Shown piece by piece: positions 20,234 to 30,880 of a stretch of DNA of 64,000 bases. Positions within the stretch are counted from its first letter, which is position 1; each line of letters starts with the position of its first letter. The position numbers and the translations under genes are program-made. The DNA is taken from positions 1 to 64,000 of the forward strand of contig JAPOTS010000078.1 in assembly GCA_026709065.1 (NCBI GenBank). The letters run 5' to 3'. Source of the stretch: Bacteroidota bacterium. GTDB taxonomy: Bacteria > Bacteroidota > Rhodothermia > Rhodothermales > Bin80. Under the pieces are notes generated by a model. It ran no database searches, was not told the DNA's origin, and worked only from the letters and a program-made list of their open reading frames with translations.

Positions 20234-20569
20234 ATGATATCTTCCAATGAGTGCTTTAAAAAAATCACAGATCCTTTGAGTGAATTAGAAGAGCTGTTTG
20301 TAAGATTCTTTAATGAGCAATATGATAATGCTGAATTAAAGCTAATAAGTATTGAGGAAAGAGCCTCATTTTTTGACGATGAAGGATCTCTACAAGTTAA
20401 ATTTGTTTACACATCATATGGAGAGCTTGATGTACATCGGTCATTGGATTTTACGTTACTCATTCAACCATTCCTTGATGAACTTAATGAGAAAAGGTTG
20501 ATTGTTGATTCATACATAACTTACGATGATTATATGGAAAACACACCCAAAGAAGAGTTGGTCATTTGA
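20234..20569 (+). CDS. hypothetical 111-aa protein upstream of a HEPN-like gene
   Basis: Acidic compact ORF (SLQVKFVYTSYGELDVHRSLDFTLLIQPFLDEL...DSYITYDDYMEN); same strand as the HEPN-like pseudogene. Confidence 0.5.
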   Translation: MISSNECFKKITDPLSELEELFVRFFNEQYDNAELKLISIEERASFFDDEGSLQVKFVYTSYGELDVHRSLDFTLLIQPFLDELNEKRLIVDSYITYDDYMENTPKEELVI

Positions 20570-20715
20570 TGGTTTCACATCACTACTGCATTAGTATCGG
20601 AATGACTTTAAGTCATAACTACATCCAAACAGGAAAAAATAAAGTCCAGAATTAACTGAGTGTCCTTCTTGGATTTATGTACTTAATCAATTGTAGCAAA
20701 ATCATGTAAAGCTAC

Positions 20716-21190
20716 TTGAGAATGGATCCACTACATTTTATTAGAACTGCTAAGAAATTAGCAAGAGGTCGCGGTGGTAAGCCTCAGCAAGTTGATCTAC
20801 GACGAGCTGTCAGTACGAATTACTATGGTTTATTTCATTGCGTTGCGAATGCCTATGCTGATAGTTTGATTGGTACATGGTCAAAACAAGAAATAATGCT
20901 GCATGGAAGTTTGCGTACCGTTCAATCGTTCATACCAGAGCAGCCGAGGCTGTAAAAGAGTCGATCTTATGACGCAACTTCCACACGAAATCCAAAGATT
21001 TGCCAAATTATTTTTGCAACTTCAAACCTTACGTTATGATGCGGATTATGATCCACATGCGAGGTTCCGTCGTTCTCAGGTTTTGAGAGATATTTTACGT
21101 ACAAAAGAAGCGATTATTGGGTTCAAGGTGTCTAAAATTTATGAGCGTAAAGCCTTTGTCGCATTCGTGACTGGAAACATCAGACAATAA
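20716..21190 (+). pseudogene. HEPN-like protein, frameshifted
   Basis: Three frames carry one protein: PQQVDLRRAVSTNYYGLFHCVANAYADSLIG / WKFAYRSIVHTRAAEAVKESIL / MTQLPHEIQRFAKLFLQLQTLRYDADYDPHARFRRS. Confidence 0.55.
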
Positions 21191-21686
21191 TAGAATTACA
21201 GTTTAAGTGGATCGTTATCGGGAGGATCATGCGAGAAAAAATCCTGCACATCTAGCTTTGACTAATGATCAATCAAGAAAATTGGAAGAGAACAATAACT
21301 CCCATTAAATTCTTTGCTCAGATTTGCATACGCCAGATAAATTGGAAACTGGCTTCCACCGATTTATTTTCTGCATAAGTATGATGGTAAGGTTTTATCA
21401 AAAGCCCTGAAGCCATGTATAGTGATGGATTGCTAAATCCAGCAAACCTAACAGAGCTTAATGAAGACCCTATCACATCCAATAATGACCCATTTTGATC
21501 ACACATCATCATTTGGTGGTAGGTTTGGAGTGAAAATCCACTGTTCACTATAAATGTGATAATCTACGAGAATCCAGTCTGGCCGTAAATCTGTTTAGAT
21601 TGATCCCCACTTTGCGGGCCTCATAAGAATATTTAGTTGGATCATGTTGCAATAGCACTGCTACACATTGATTTCTGGTTACGCTG

Positions 21687-24600
21687 ATGCGTGCTTATGT
21701 CCTATATTTATTAAGCTTGTGTACAGTCACTGCTACAATGGTTGGTTGTAGCGATTCATCGTCTACATGGGTTCAGGAAGATGGATATCGTTATCGTGAA
21801 TTGCAGATCAAAGGGGCATCACGGACAGGATTTTCAGAAGTATCACCTTCACAATCAGGTATCACCGCAGTTAATCGGGTGACCCAAGATGAAATTGTTG
21901 AAAACAGGCATATGATGCATGGTTCTGGAATCGCAATTGGAGATGTCACTGGAGATGAATTACCAGATGTTTATGTTGCGAGGCTCAATGCACAGGATAT
22001 ACTGTACCGAAATCTTGGTGACTGGGAATTTGAGGATATTTCCAAGTGGTCAGGACTTGATAGTGCGGCTACATCTACGTCTGGAGTCGTGATGATTGAC
22101 ATAGATGGTGATCAAGATTTAGATTTGCTACTGACCATGCCATTCGGACCTGGAATGGTCTACCATAATGATGGATACGGTAGATTCAAGAAAATCCCTA
22201 AGGTAGCTGGGCTTGAATCTTCGTATGCAAGCACCACGGCTACATTAGCAGATGTTGACCTAGACGGAGACTTGGATATCTATATTGCTAGATATAAACG
22301 GATTTCGTTGGCCGACAGTTTGCCTGCGGAGAAAATCACATGGGATGCAGTACTTCAAAAGGATCAACATATTCCTAAAGCCGAGTTTCAAGATCACTAT
22401 AAGTTTACAACATTTGGGACTCAGGTGTTGCGTAGTGAACTCGCAGAGCCCGACGGACTCTACTTGAATGATGGGTCAGGCAATTTTTCAATCGTATCAT
22501 GGACTGAGGGAGCGTTTTTAGATGTAGATGGCACTCCCTTGGACAGTCCCCCAAGAGATTGGGCACTTACCGCAAAGTTTTATGATATCACTGGTGATGG
22601 CATCGCTGATTTATTTGTATGTAATGACTTTGACAGTCTAGATGAGTTATGGATTGGGCTCGGTGATGGACGATTTCAACGCGCACCTCATGAAGCACTC
22701 AGAAAGATCAGTAATGCAACAATGTCTGTTGATTTTTCGGATGTAGACCGAGATGGGATAACTGACTTTTTTACAACCGACATGTTGAGTCGCGATGATG
22801 GTATGAGACTTCGGCAGCGTAATACGAGAATCCCAATCAATGCCCCTCAAGGAGATGGTTTTTTTCGTCCCCAAGAAATGCAGAATTCTCTCATGATCGG
22901 TCGTGGTGATACAACCTTTGCAGAGCTGGCTTGGTTTGCAGAAATTGCTGCCTCAGATTGGTCCTGGTCTACGGGGTTTATGGATGTAGATCTTGATGGT
23001 TGGGAGGATATTCTGATTACCAATGGACATGTCTTTGATGTGCAAGATCTTGATGCCCAGATAATTGAACAGCGAAGCTTAGCAGGAGCTCGGTCATGGA
23101 CAGAAGCCAGACGACTCATTCTAAACTTTCCACCTTTGTCACTTCAAAATGTCGCATTTCGTAATCGCAGAGATCTAACGTTTGAGGATATGCCAGATGG
23201 ATGGGGGTTTGGAGAGCAACAGGATATTGCTCATGGCATGGCGTTTGGCGACTTAGATGGAGATGGAGATCTTGATATCATTACCAATCGACTGTACGCT
23301 TCCCCAGGCATCTACCGAAATACCTCCAAGGCTGACCGATTGACCGTCATGTTAGAAGGGATATCCCCCAATACTTCAGGAATCGGTGCTACAATTCAGG
23401 TTCAGTGTTCAGGATTACCCACACAAACCAAGCAAATCACGGCGGGAGGAAGCTATTTATCCTCTAATCAGCATATTGCCGTCTTTGCTGTGGATCATCC
23501 TCCCTGTCAGATGGAAGTCACATGGCAGAGTACCCAACGATCAAAGGTACAGATTGATGAGGTCAATAGGCTTTATGTCGTTCAGGAGTCAGGTGCAGAG
23601 GATGTTAATGATTCAGTTGAACAGTCCACGCTATCGCCAATATTTCAACTTCATGAAGAACTGCCACCAACTTTAGAAGATGACTTTGATGATTCTTCGG
23701 TACAACCCCTACTTCCTTGGCGATTAAGTCGTAGAGGGCCCGCATTAGCAGCGATAGATCTCAACGGTGATGGCCAGGATGAACTTCTGCAAGGTGGGGG
23801 AAGGTTGCAGACACTTCGGCTCAATCATAATCCTATTTTGGATTCACTGCTTGGAGATGCAACTGCGATCGTAGGAATTCCAATTGAATCCGATGTCACA
23901 CGAATTTTCTTTGGAGAATCAAACTATGAAAATCAATTAGATACATCATGGGTGCATATTTATGATATCACATCACATGCTCAGCTGTTAAGACATCAAA
24001 AGATTCCCTTTGGGCAAGCGACACCAGGCCCTATATCAGTTGATGATATTGATTTAGATGGAGATCTTGATTTATTTGTCGGGGGGCATTTTATTCCTCA
24101 GTCTTATCCTCATTTCGCTGATAGTCGCATTTTTGTAAATAACAATGGAGACTATACATTCAGTCCAGCACTGAGTGCACCGTTTAGAGCTTTGGGGCTG
24201 ATCAGCGGGAGTGTATTCGGGGATTTAGATCAAGATGGATATTCAGAGTTGATTCTTGCCTCAGAGTGGGGGCCAATTCAAGTATTCAAAGGATCCCCCA
24301 ATGGCTTTACTAATCAGACTGAAGCTCTTGGGTTCACATCTTGGAGAGGATGGTGGAGAGGGGCTTCGTTGGGGGATTTTGATGGAGATGGCCGACTAGA
24401 TATTGTCGCTTCAAATGCAGGTTGGAATCATAGATATAGAGATGATATTAAGGTGCGCTTATATTATGGTGATTTTAACTTAGATGGGCGCACAGAATTA
24501 TTGGAATCATTTCTTGATCCTGCAACATCGATTTTTAGACCATCTCGGATGCTTGATGAGATCGTACAGGTCATTCCTCCAAGTTTTATGCAAATTAACT

Positions 24601-25307
24601 CTTATACAGAGTTTAGTCAATCAAGTGTGTCAGAACTCATACCGTCTCATAGATCTGATGTACAATTCATAGAGTCCGACACCTATGCATCAGGTATATT
24701 TCTCAATCAAGAAGATCACTTTGAGTTTCAACCACTCCCGATGAAAGCACAACAAAGTGCCGCAATTAGTCCAATCGTTATAGATGCCAATAAGGACGGA
24801 CATGAGGATATAGTATTATCACAGAATTGGTTCGCGTTTCCACTGTCAACGCCGAGGCAGGATGCAGGCCGAGGTCTATTGCTATTAGGCAACGGGGATG
24901 GAACGTTCAATATAGCTCGTCATTCTGGCTTTAAGGTATATGGGGAAGGGCGCGGGATTTCGGTGGGAGATTTTGACGGAGATGATCAGCAGGAAATCGC
25001 TTTTGCTCAGCATAATGGATCAACACTCATCTATAAATTGACACAAGAGTTAAGAAACGTTTCCATTGACTTTGAGGAACCTTCCGATGCGGTTGGTACA
25101 ATTCTTCGTATCGTATATGAAGATGGACAATTCGGTCCAGCTAGAATCGTAACCGCAGGCAATGGGTATTGGTCTCACAGCGCATTGTCAACCAGTTTGG
25201 GCATGATAGATGCTCCAATCCATGCGGTTGAAGTCACATGGCCGGGTCAACCACCAGAGCGTATAACTGTGAATCCAAAATCCATGACTCTCGTACTGAA
25301 GAAATAA
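21687..25307 (+). CDS. FG-GAP (VCBS)/ASPIC-UnbV repeat lipoprotein
   Basis: Lipobox TMVGCSDSS; many DxDGDxDLD FG-GAP repeats; terminal AVEVTWPGQPPERITV (UnbV-like). Confidence 0.9.
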   Translation: MRAYVLYLLSLCTVTATMVGCSDSSSTWVQEDGYRYRELQIKGASRTGFSEVSPSQSGITAVNRVTQDEIVENRHMMHGSGIAIGDVTGDELPDVYVARLNAQDILYRNLGDWEFEDISKWSGLDSAATSTSGVVMIDIDGDQDLDLLLTMPFGPGMVYHNDGYGRFKKIPKVAGLESSYASTTATLADVDLDGDLDIYIARYKRISLADSLPAEKITWDAVLQKDQHIPKAEFQDHYKFTTFGTQVLRSELAEPDGLYLNDGSGNFSIVSWTEGAFLDVDGTPLDSPPRDWALTAKFYDITGDGIADLFVCNDFDSLDELWIGLGDGRFQRAPHEALRKISNATMSVDFSDVDRDGITDFFTTDMLSRDDGMRLRQRNTRIPINAPQGDGFFRPQEMQNSLMIGRGDTTFAELAWFAEIAASDWSWSTGFMDVDLDGWEDILITNGHVFDVQDLDAQIIEQRSLAGARSWTEARRLILNFPPLSLQNVAFRNRRDLTFEDMPDGWGFGEQQDIAHGMAFGDLDGDGDLDIITNRLYASPGIYRNTSKADRLTVMLEGISPNTSGIGATIQVQCSGLPTQTKQITAGGSYLSSNQHIAVFAVDHPPCQMEVTWQSTQRSKVQIDEVNRLYVVQESGAEDVNDSVEQSTLSPIFQLHEELPPTLEDDFDDSSVQPLLPWRLSRRGPALAAIDLNGDGQDELLQGGGRLQTLRLNHNPILDSLLGDATAIVGIPIESDVTRIFFGESNYENQLDTSWVHIYDITSHAQLLRHQKIPFGQATPGPISVDDIDLDGDLDLFVGGHFIPQSYPHFADSRIFVNNNGDYTFSPALSAPFRALGLISGSVFGDLDQDGYSELILASEWGPIQVFKGSPNGFTNQTEALGFTSWRGWWRGASLGDFDGDGRLDIVASNAGWNHRYRDDIKVRLYYGDFNLDGRTELLESFLDPATSIFRPSRMLDEIVQVIPPSFMQINSYTEFSQSSVSELIPSHRSDVQFIESDTYASGIFLNQEDHFEFQPLPMKAQQSAAISPIVIDANKDGHEDIVLSQNWFAFPLSTPRQDAGRGLLLLGNGDGTFNIARHSGFKVYGEGRGISVGDFDGDDQQEIAFAQHNGSTLIYKLTQELRNVSIDFEEPSDAVGTILRIVYEDGQFGPARIVTAGNGYWSHSALSTSLGMIDAPIHAVEVTWPGQPPERITVNPKSMTLVLKK

Positions 25308-25309
25308 AC

Positions 25310-27466
25310 ATGATGCGTTGGCCTCTGTTGATGTTATTGATCATTAGTGCATGCACATCCTCGGTATCCGAAGGAACACGCCACATGGCCGCTGAACTAG
25401 AAATGATCGCAGTGGAAACGGACCAAAACCCGATTCGCAATGCACATGCGAATCGTGCAAGGGCATCTGAATTAAAATCACTCACTCCACCAGAGCAGCT
25501 TCGTGAGCGGGTGCAATATGAGTCAACACTAGCAACAGAACTCCTGCGTGCAGGGGAGAGTGAAGCTGCAGTGGAGATCTTTGGGGCAGTTCTTGACTCA
25601 ATAAATTCTAATCTGCACCTATTTGATCAGTCATGGCGTTTAGCAGTGATGGATCATCTGGCATTGAGCTATCTGAGGATCGGAGAGCAAGAGAATTGCG
25701 TAATTAATCATGCGGTTGCTAGATGCCTTTTTCCAATTACCCCCGAAGGGGTTCATGCCCAGCGCAGAGGATCAGAAATGGCAATCCACTGGTACGAGCA
25801 AATTTTAAGCCAGGATTCTACGGACCTCAATTCACTGTGGCTTCTCAACCTAGCCCACATGACTCTGGGAAGTCATCCAGAGGGAATTGACCGAAAGTGG
25901 CTCATCCCACAAGATTCAATTAAATCGTCTTCAGCCTTGAAACGATTTAATGATATTGCACCTCAATTAGGTCTGAATATAATGGGGCTATCGGGTGGAG
26001 TTGTTTTGGAAGATTTGTCAGGAGATGATCATTTAGATCTTATGATCTCTTCTTGGGGGCTCAGAGATCAGCTTAGATATTTTGAAAATGATGGCCAAGG
26101 CGGATTCAAAGAACGTACTACATGGGCGGGTCTAACGGGGTTGACCGGCGGACTTAGTCTGATCCATGCAGACTATGATAATGACGGTGACAATGATGTA
26201 CTGGTTCTCAGAGGTGCATGGCTCAATGAGGGGCACCCAAACTCTTTGCTACGTAATAACGGTCATGGAAAGTTTGAAGATGTCACCATAGAGTCTGGAA
26301 TTTATTCACGCTATCCAACTCAAACCGCTGCGTGGAGTGATTTTGATTTGGATGGAGATTTAGACCTCTTCATCGGAAACGAAGCGACCCCCATGTCTGG
26401 GCGCAATCGATGTGAATTATATATCAATCAGGGCGATGGAACGTTTATAGAATCGGCATCTGATTACGGAATAGGAATCATTGGATATGTGAAGGCGGTC
26501 ACTTGGGGAGATTACAATAATGATGGCTGGCCTGATTTATTTTTAAGTCGCTATCTTGAACGAAATACACTGTTTCGTAACGAGATGGGAAATGAATTCA
26601 CAAATGTAAGCCAAGAGGCTAGGATCCAAGACCCGATCGACAGTTTTCCTGCTTGGTTCTGGGACTTTGATAATGATGGCTGGCTTGATTTGTTTGTGTC
26701 TGGGTGGCGAGCCACCGCAGGTGATATTGCGGCCGAGTATTTAGGTCTTGAAGGTCAGGACGAGAAGCCCCGTTTGTATCGCAATTTAGGGACTGGTGCA
26801 TTTGAGGAGATCGCCACTGAGGCAGGTCTCAACAAAGTGATGTATTCGATGGGATCAAATTTTGGCGATCTTGACTCAGATGGATGGTTAGATTTTTATG
26901 TCGGGACGGGTGACCCAAATCTACGAGCGTTGATGCCAAATCGTATGTTCCGAAATGTTATGGGAGCTCATTTTCAAGAGGTCACGGAATCTGGCGGGTT
27001 TGGACATCTGCAGAAGGGGCATGGGGTTGCATTTGGAGATATTGATCATGATGGAGATCAGGATATTTATCAGGTTATGGGAGGCGCTTTTGAAGGCGAT
27101 CTCGCTCAGAATACCTTATTTGAAAATCCAGGCCATGACAATGCATGGGTAACACTTTCTTTGGAAGGAAGGATATCAAACCGAAGTGCGATAGGTGCAC
27201 GGATCACGGTGGTAACTGACTCAGATACGTTATATCGGGTTGTGGGTACTGGCGGGAGTTTTGGATCATCCACTCTCCGAGTAGAGATTGGACTTGGTCA
27301 GGCTGAAACCATTGAAGAGGTCATTGTAAACTGGCCAAATAGGGGGCAGACGGTTGAGAGGTTTCGAGATGTACCCATCAGGCAGTTCATCCGAATTCGT
27401 GAGGGAGAATCCAACGCTATAATCATTCCCGTCAATACCGTACAATTCAGCGGAACGCATCCATGA
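25310..27466 (+). CDS. FG-GAP/ASPIC-UnbV repeat lipoprotein (N-terminal helical region)
   Basis: Start at 25310 after the upstream stop; lipobox IISACTSS; FG-GAP repeats; C-term GARITVVTDSDTLYRVVGTGGSFGSSTLRVEIGLGQAETIEEVIVNWPNRGQTVERF. Confidence 0.9.
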   Translation: MMRWPLLMLLIISACTSSVSEGTRHMAAELEMIAVETDQNPIRNAHANRARASELKSLTPPEQLRERVQYESTLATELLRAGESEAAVEIFGAVLDSINSNLHLFDQSWRLAVMDHLALSYLRIGEQENCVINHAVARCLFPITPEGVHAQRRGSEMAIHWYEQILSQDSTDLNSLWLLNLAHMTLGSHPEGIDRKWLIPQDSIKSSSALKRFNDIAPQLGLNIMGLSGGVVLEDLSGDDHLDLMISSWGLRDQLRYFENDGQGGFKERTTWAGLTGLTGGLSLIHADYDNDGDNDVLVLRGAWLNEGHPNSLLRNNGHGKFEDVTIESGIYSRYPTQTAAWSDFDLDGDLDLFIGNEATPMSGRNRCELYINQGDGTFIESASDYGIGIIGYVKAVTWGDYNNDGWPDLFLSRYLERNTLFRNEMGNEFTNVSQEARIQDPIDSFPAWFWDFDNDGWLDLFVSGWRATAGDIAAEYLGLEGQDEKPRLYRNLGTGAFEEIATEAGLNKVMYSMGSNFGDLDSDGWLDFYVGTGDPNLRALMPNRMFRNVMGAHFQEVTESGGFGHLQKGHGVAFGDIDHDGDQDIYQVMGGAFEGDLAQNTLFENPGHDNAWVTLSLEGRISNRSAIGARITVVTDSDTLYRVVGTGGSFGSSTLRVEIGLGQAETIEEVIVNWPNRGQTVERFRDVPIRQFIRIREGESNAIIIPVNTVQFSGTHP

Positions 27467-29238
27467 AGATCGTCAGCTTCAGTACTTTTTGCATGATTTG
27501 CCTGATCGTGTGTCTAACTGTTCAAGGGATAAGAGCTCAGACACTTGACATTGATCAAATTATGCAATCGGTGTCTGAATACGAAGATCTATTTACAGAG
27601 GATGGAGATCACTCCTTATTGCAGGTTGAACTCATCAGATTAAGGCCTTTACTACCAGAGCCTATGCTTGAATTGGTAGATACGAATCATTCTGTAGCCA
27701 TAGATAGTATTAGGAATTCTGTGATGAGTTGGTGGAGAAGTCAAGACCCTCTACCAGCTTCACAGGTCAATGAGAGAATGATTGAACATGTCCGCCGAGT
27801 GAAGTATGCTCTGGAGAAGTATGAATGTTTATCCTGTGATACAGGATATGATGATAGGGGGGAAATATATGTTCGGTATGGTGAACCAGAACGGATTACC
27901 GAGATCACCTTTGATGATCCTATCCTCATTGATGCGGTTTTTCAGCCAGGGGTTTCAGTTAGTCCTTCGGATTTTCCAGATAATGAATTTTGGAGGTATC
28001 TCAACATTGATCGGGATGCATATTTTATATTTGTGCAAAAACAAAACCGTTACCAGAGAGGAAATACAACTGATTTGATCCCCTATGCACTTCGTGCGAC
28101 CATAGGGCAAGGTGGAAGGGGTCATGTAAAATCTACAATGCTACTTGCAGTGATGCGTTCAATTTATGAGCAATTAGCATTAGAGCATCCAAATTTCGGG
28201 CAGAGGTATGCGGATGTTGACCAGTGGTGGTTTGCACATCATGAAACCGGCCGATTGAGAAATCGTGATCCCTTAGAAAACGCAAGAATCATTACTGGAG
28301 GAAGGGTTTTCTCTGAAGCGCCAGAATCAGACACTGAAGATCTTGGGCAAGACCTTAGCCGACCTACTCCGATCTATGCACAAGGGATCATCTCGGACTC
28401 AGATTTACAGGATCAAATGGCATCTTATCAACTTGAGCAAACCATTCCCTCAAGTACATCGGGTGTTCTGAGTGTCATGGCACCATTTTCTGTGAGTATG
28501 CGTCATGCACGTTTTCTGAGATCAGATGGTACGACTTCAACGGAGGTCTACTGGCATCCTGATCCTGGCAGCTATACCGTACCAATAGATGTAATCAGCA
28601 AAGAATATTTAATTCACACCTACTTAGCACATCAAAACTCTAGCTATGAAACTCTTAAGAGTGTTGCCAAAGCGCTCCGTGTTCAATTAGATCCCTTTGA
28701 TGAGGCCACAACCATTCCTGTTCAGACAATTGCAATAGACCAATCAAATAACAATTATCATTTGGCGATTCAATGGGATCAGATTGAGGTCCTACCAGAC
28801 AGTAGCAGAGGTCAACATCAAGTCACATCCATTAGAATTGACTCACTCACTGCTTTGGATGGCAGTGGAATTAGATTAGAGATGAGCGACTTGAAACCTA
28901 TTATTTCAAAAGGTATCAATGATAGTTTTCCTTGGCCCCATTCGTGGATCCACCATCAGATGAATTTTGGGCTGGTATTTGAGATCTACCATCTTACTTA
29001 CGGGCCAGGTGACGTTACATCATACAACATCACATATGATGTTTCTCGAAAACGCGGGCGCAGTTCGTCCACAACTGTCGAGTTTGAGGGTGAGAGTCGA
29101 ATGGTACAGGAGGAGATCTTATTAGAGTTAGGTCAAAGGACTGGGGAGATTGAAATTACTGTGACTGTTAAGGATTTGGTTTCGGAAAATGAGGTTTCTA
29201 GGAATCTTACATTTTTATTAGTTGATGACGAGGGGTGA
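27463..29238 (+). CDS. GWxTD domain-like exported protein
   Basis: Signal peptide; GYDDRGEIYVRYGEPERI and YFIFVQKQNRYQRG typical of GWxTD proteins; overlaps the upstream gene by 4 bp. Confidence 0.7.
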   Translation: MKIVSFSTFCMICLIVCLTVQGIRAQTLDIDQIMQSVSEYEDLFTEDGDHSLLQVELIRLRPLLPEPMLELVDTNHSVAIDSIRNSVMSWWRSQDPLPASQVNERMIEHVRRVKYALEKYECLSCDTGYDDRGEIYVRYGEPERITEITFDDPILIDAVFQPGVSVSPSDFPDNEFWRYLNIDRDAYFIFVQKQNRYQRGNTTDLIPYALRATIGQGGRGHVKSTMLLAVMRSIYEQLALEHPNFGQRYADVDQWWFAHHETGRLRNRDPLENARIITGGRVFSEAPESDTEDLGQDLSRPTPIYAQGIISDSDLQDQMASYQLEQTIPSSTSGVLSVMAPFSVSMRHARFLRSDGTTSTEVYWHPDPGSYTVPIDVISKEYLIHTYLAHQNSSYETLKSVAKALRVQLDPFDEATTIPVQTIAIDQSNNNYHLAIQWDQIEVLPDSSRGQHQVTSIRIDSLTALDGSGIRLEMSDLKPIISKGINDSFPWPHSWIHHQMNFGLVFEIYHLTYGPGDVTSYNITYDVSRKRGRSSSTTVEFEGESRMVQEEILLELGQRTGEIEITVTVKDLVSENEVSRNLTFLLVDDEG

Positions 29239-29545
29239 TTTTTTTGAGAGAGTTTGGGATACTGTTGCCCAGATTCCAGAGTCAAAAGTCACGACTTATG
29301 GGCATATTGCAGAGTATATTGGAAGTAGAAGTGCAGCTCGCACCGTTGGTTGGGCACTTAAAGCAGCTAAGGGTACGCATTTGCCTTGCCACCGTGTGGT
29401 CAATCGTTATGGGGCATTAACGGGTGCTCGAAATTTTGGAGATCCTGATTTAATGGAGAGATTACTTCGTAGTGAGGGAGTCACTTTTGATGACGAGGGT
29501 TGTGTGATTCTGTCTAAACATCTTTGGATTCCAGGCTCCTACTAG
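29222..29545 (+). CDS. MGMT-family (alkyltransferase-like) DNA-binding protein
   Basis: VTTYGHIAEYIGSRSAARTVGWALKAAKGTHLPCHRVVNRYGALTG. Confidence 0.9.
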   Translation: MMTRGDFFERVWDTVAQIPESKVTTYGHIAEYIGSRSAARTVGWALKAAKGTHLPCHRVVNRYGALTGARNFGDPDLMERLLRSEGVTFDDEGCVILSKHLWIPGSY

Positions 29546-29593
29546 TCATGAAAATTAAGGGAATTAAAAAGCCAGTCACAGTCAATGAGTGCG

Positions 29594-30880
29594 TTATTTT
29601 TGAAGCGAGTCTAAAGTTTCCCAGAATTGAGGAAATGACACCGATGTTGCATCCGCATCTTGAATTGTAGTTGTGCCTTCAGATGCTAATCCAGCGATCG
29701 CCATCGCCATCGCAATTCGATGATCATGATAGCTTGAAACTGTATTCCCCTTGAGAGGAGTCCCGCCTGTAATAGCAAATCCATCCTCAAATTCTTCAAT
29801 TTCTGCCCCAAGGATTTTTAAATTATTGACGATTGCATCAATGCGGTCACATTCTTTGTGGCGTAGTTCTTCTGCATCGCGAACAGTTGTAATTCCCTTA
29901 GCGAATGCACCAGCAACGGCAATGATCGGGATTTCGTCAATGATATTAGGGATTTGGTCGCCTGTGATTGAAATACCATTCAATCGAGATCTCTCTGCCG
30001 TTAAATCACCAAAGGGTTCAATTTCGGATGACGAGACATTTTCAATCTTGATCTTTGCCCCCATACGTTGAAGCACATCAAGTAAGCCAGTGCGGCTCGG
30101 GTTGAGGCCAATTTTAGGAAGGTGAACCTGCGCAGTTCCAAGAATAGAAGTGGCAACTAGAATAAATGCAGCAGCGGAAAAATCCCCAGGTAGGACAACT
30201 GTACCGTGAGGAATAGGAAGAGATGCGTCAGAGTAGATCAAGATCTGGTGATCAGATCTTGAAACTGGAAGATCCAACATCCGCTCTGTGTGATCTCTGG
30301 AAGCAATAGATTCTCTGACTACTATGCGACCATTAGCCCACAATCCAGCAAGCAGGACACAGGATTTTACTTGAGCAGAAGCTACGGGGAGACTATAGTC
30401 AATGCTTGAGATCCTTTCGGCGGGTTGAATTCGGATTGGAGCATGGCCATCAACGAGAGTAATGTTTGCCCCCATTGCTGTTAATGGTTCTGCAATGCGC
30501 CCCATTGGGCGTGTACTCAGGGATGCATCTCCGACGAGTTCACACCCAAAGGTTTGTCCTACTAACATTCCAGAAAGTAGGCGCATTGTTGTTCCAGAAT
30601 TTCCGCAATCGAGTGGGTTTTCTGGTTTACAAAATCCATTTCGTCCGACCCCTTCAATAATTACGGTATGATCTGAGAAGACTCGTATTGGGACACCTAA
30701 TTGTTTTAAGCAGGAAAGCGTACTTTGAGGATCCTGGCTTTGGGGAAAATTAACCAAAGTGGAAATGCCGTTTGCAATAGATGCGAAGAGGGCTGCTCGG
30801 TGAGCTATTGATTTATCTGCGGGGATGGACGCATTCCCGGCAAAACGGTGTGCTTTAGAGACGGAATGCATCATCGTCAA
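29594..30880 (-). CDS. aroA: 3-phosphoshikimate 1-carboxyvinyltransferase
   Basis: IPADKSIAHRAALFA, DCGNSGTTMRLLSGML, ELRHKECDRIDAI, YHDHRIAMA. Confidence 0.96.
   Translation of the reverse strand: MTMMHSVSKAHRFAGNASIPADKSIAHRAALFASIANGISTLVNFPQSQDPQSTLSCLKQLGVPIRVFSDHTVIIEGVGRNGFCKPENPLDCGNSGTTMRLLSGMLVGQTFGCELVGDASLSTRPMGRIAEPLTAMGANITLVDGHAPIRIQPAERISSIDYSLPVASAQVKSCVLLAGLWANGRIVVRESIASRDHTERMLDLPVSRSDHQILIYSDASLPIPHGTVVLPGDFSAAAFILVATSILGTAQVHLPKIGLNPSRTGLLDVLQRMGAKIKIENVSSSEIEPFGDLTAERSRLNGISITGDQIPNIIDEIPIIAVAGAFAKGITTVRDAEELRHKECDRIDAIVNNLKILGAEIEEFEDGFAITGGTPLKGNTVSSYHDHRIAMAMAIAGLASEGTTTIQDADATSVSFPQFWETLDSLQK

Noticed and set aside
22847-23119. Minus ORF within the FG-GAP gene
   Set aside because: Antisense of DxDGD repeats.
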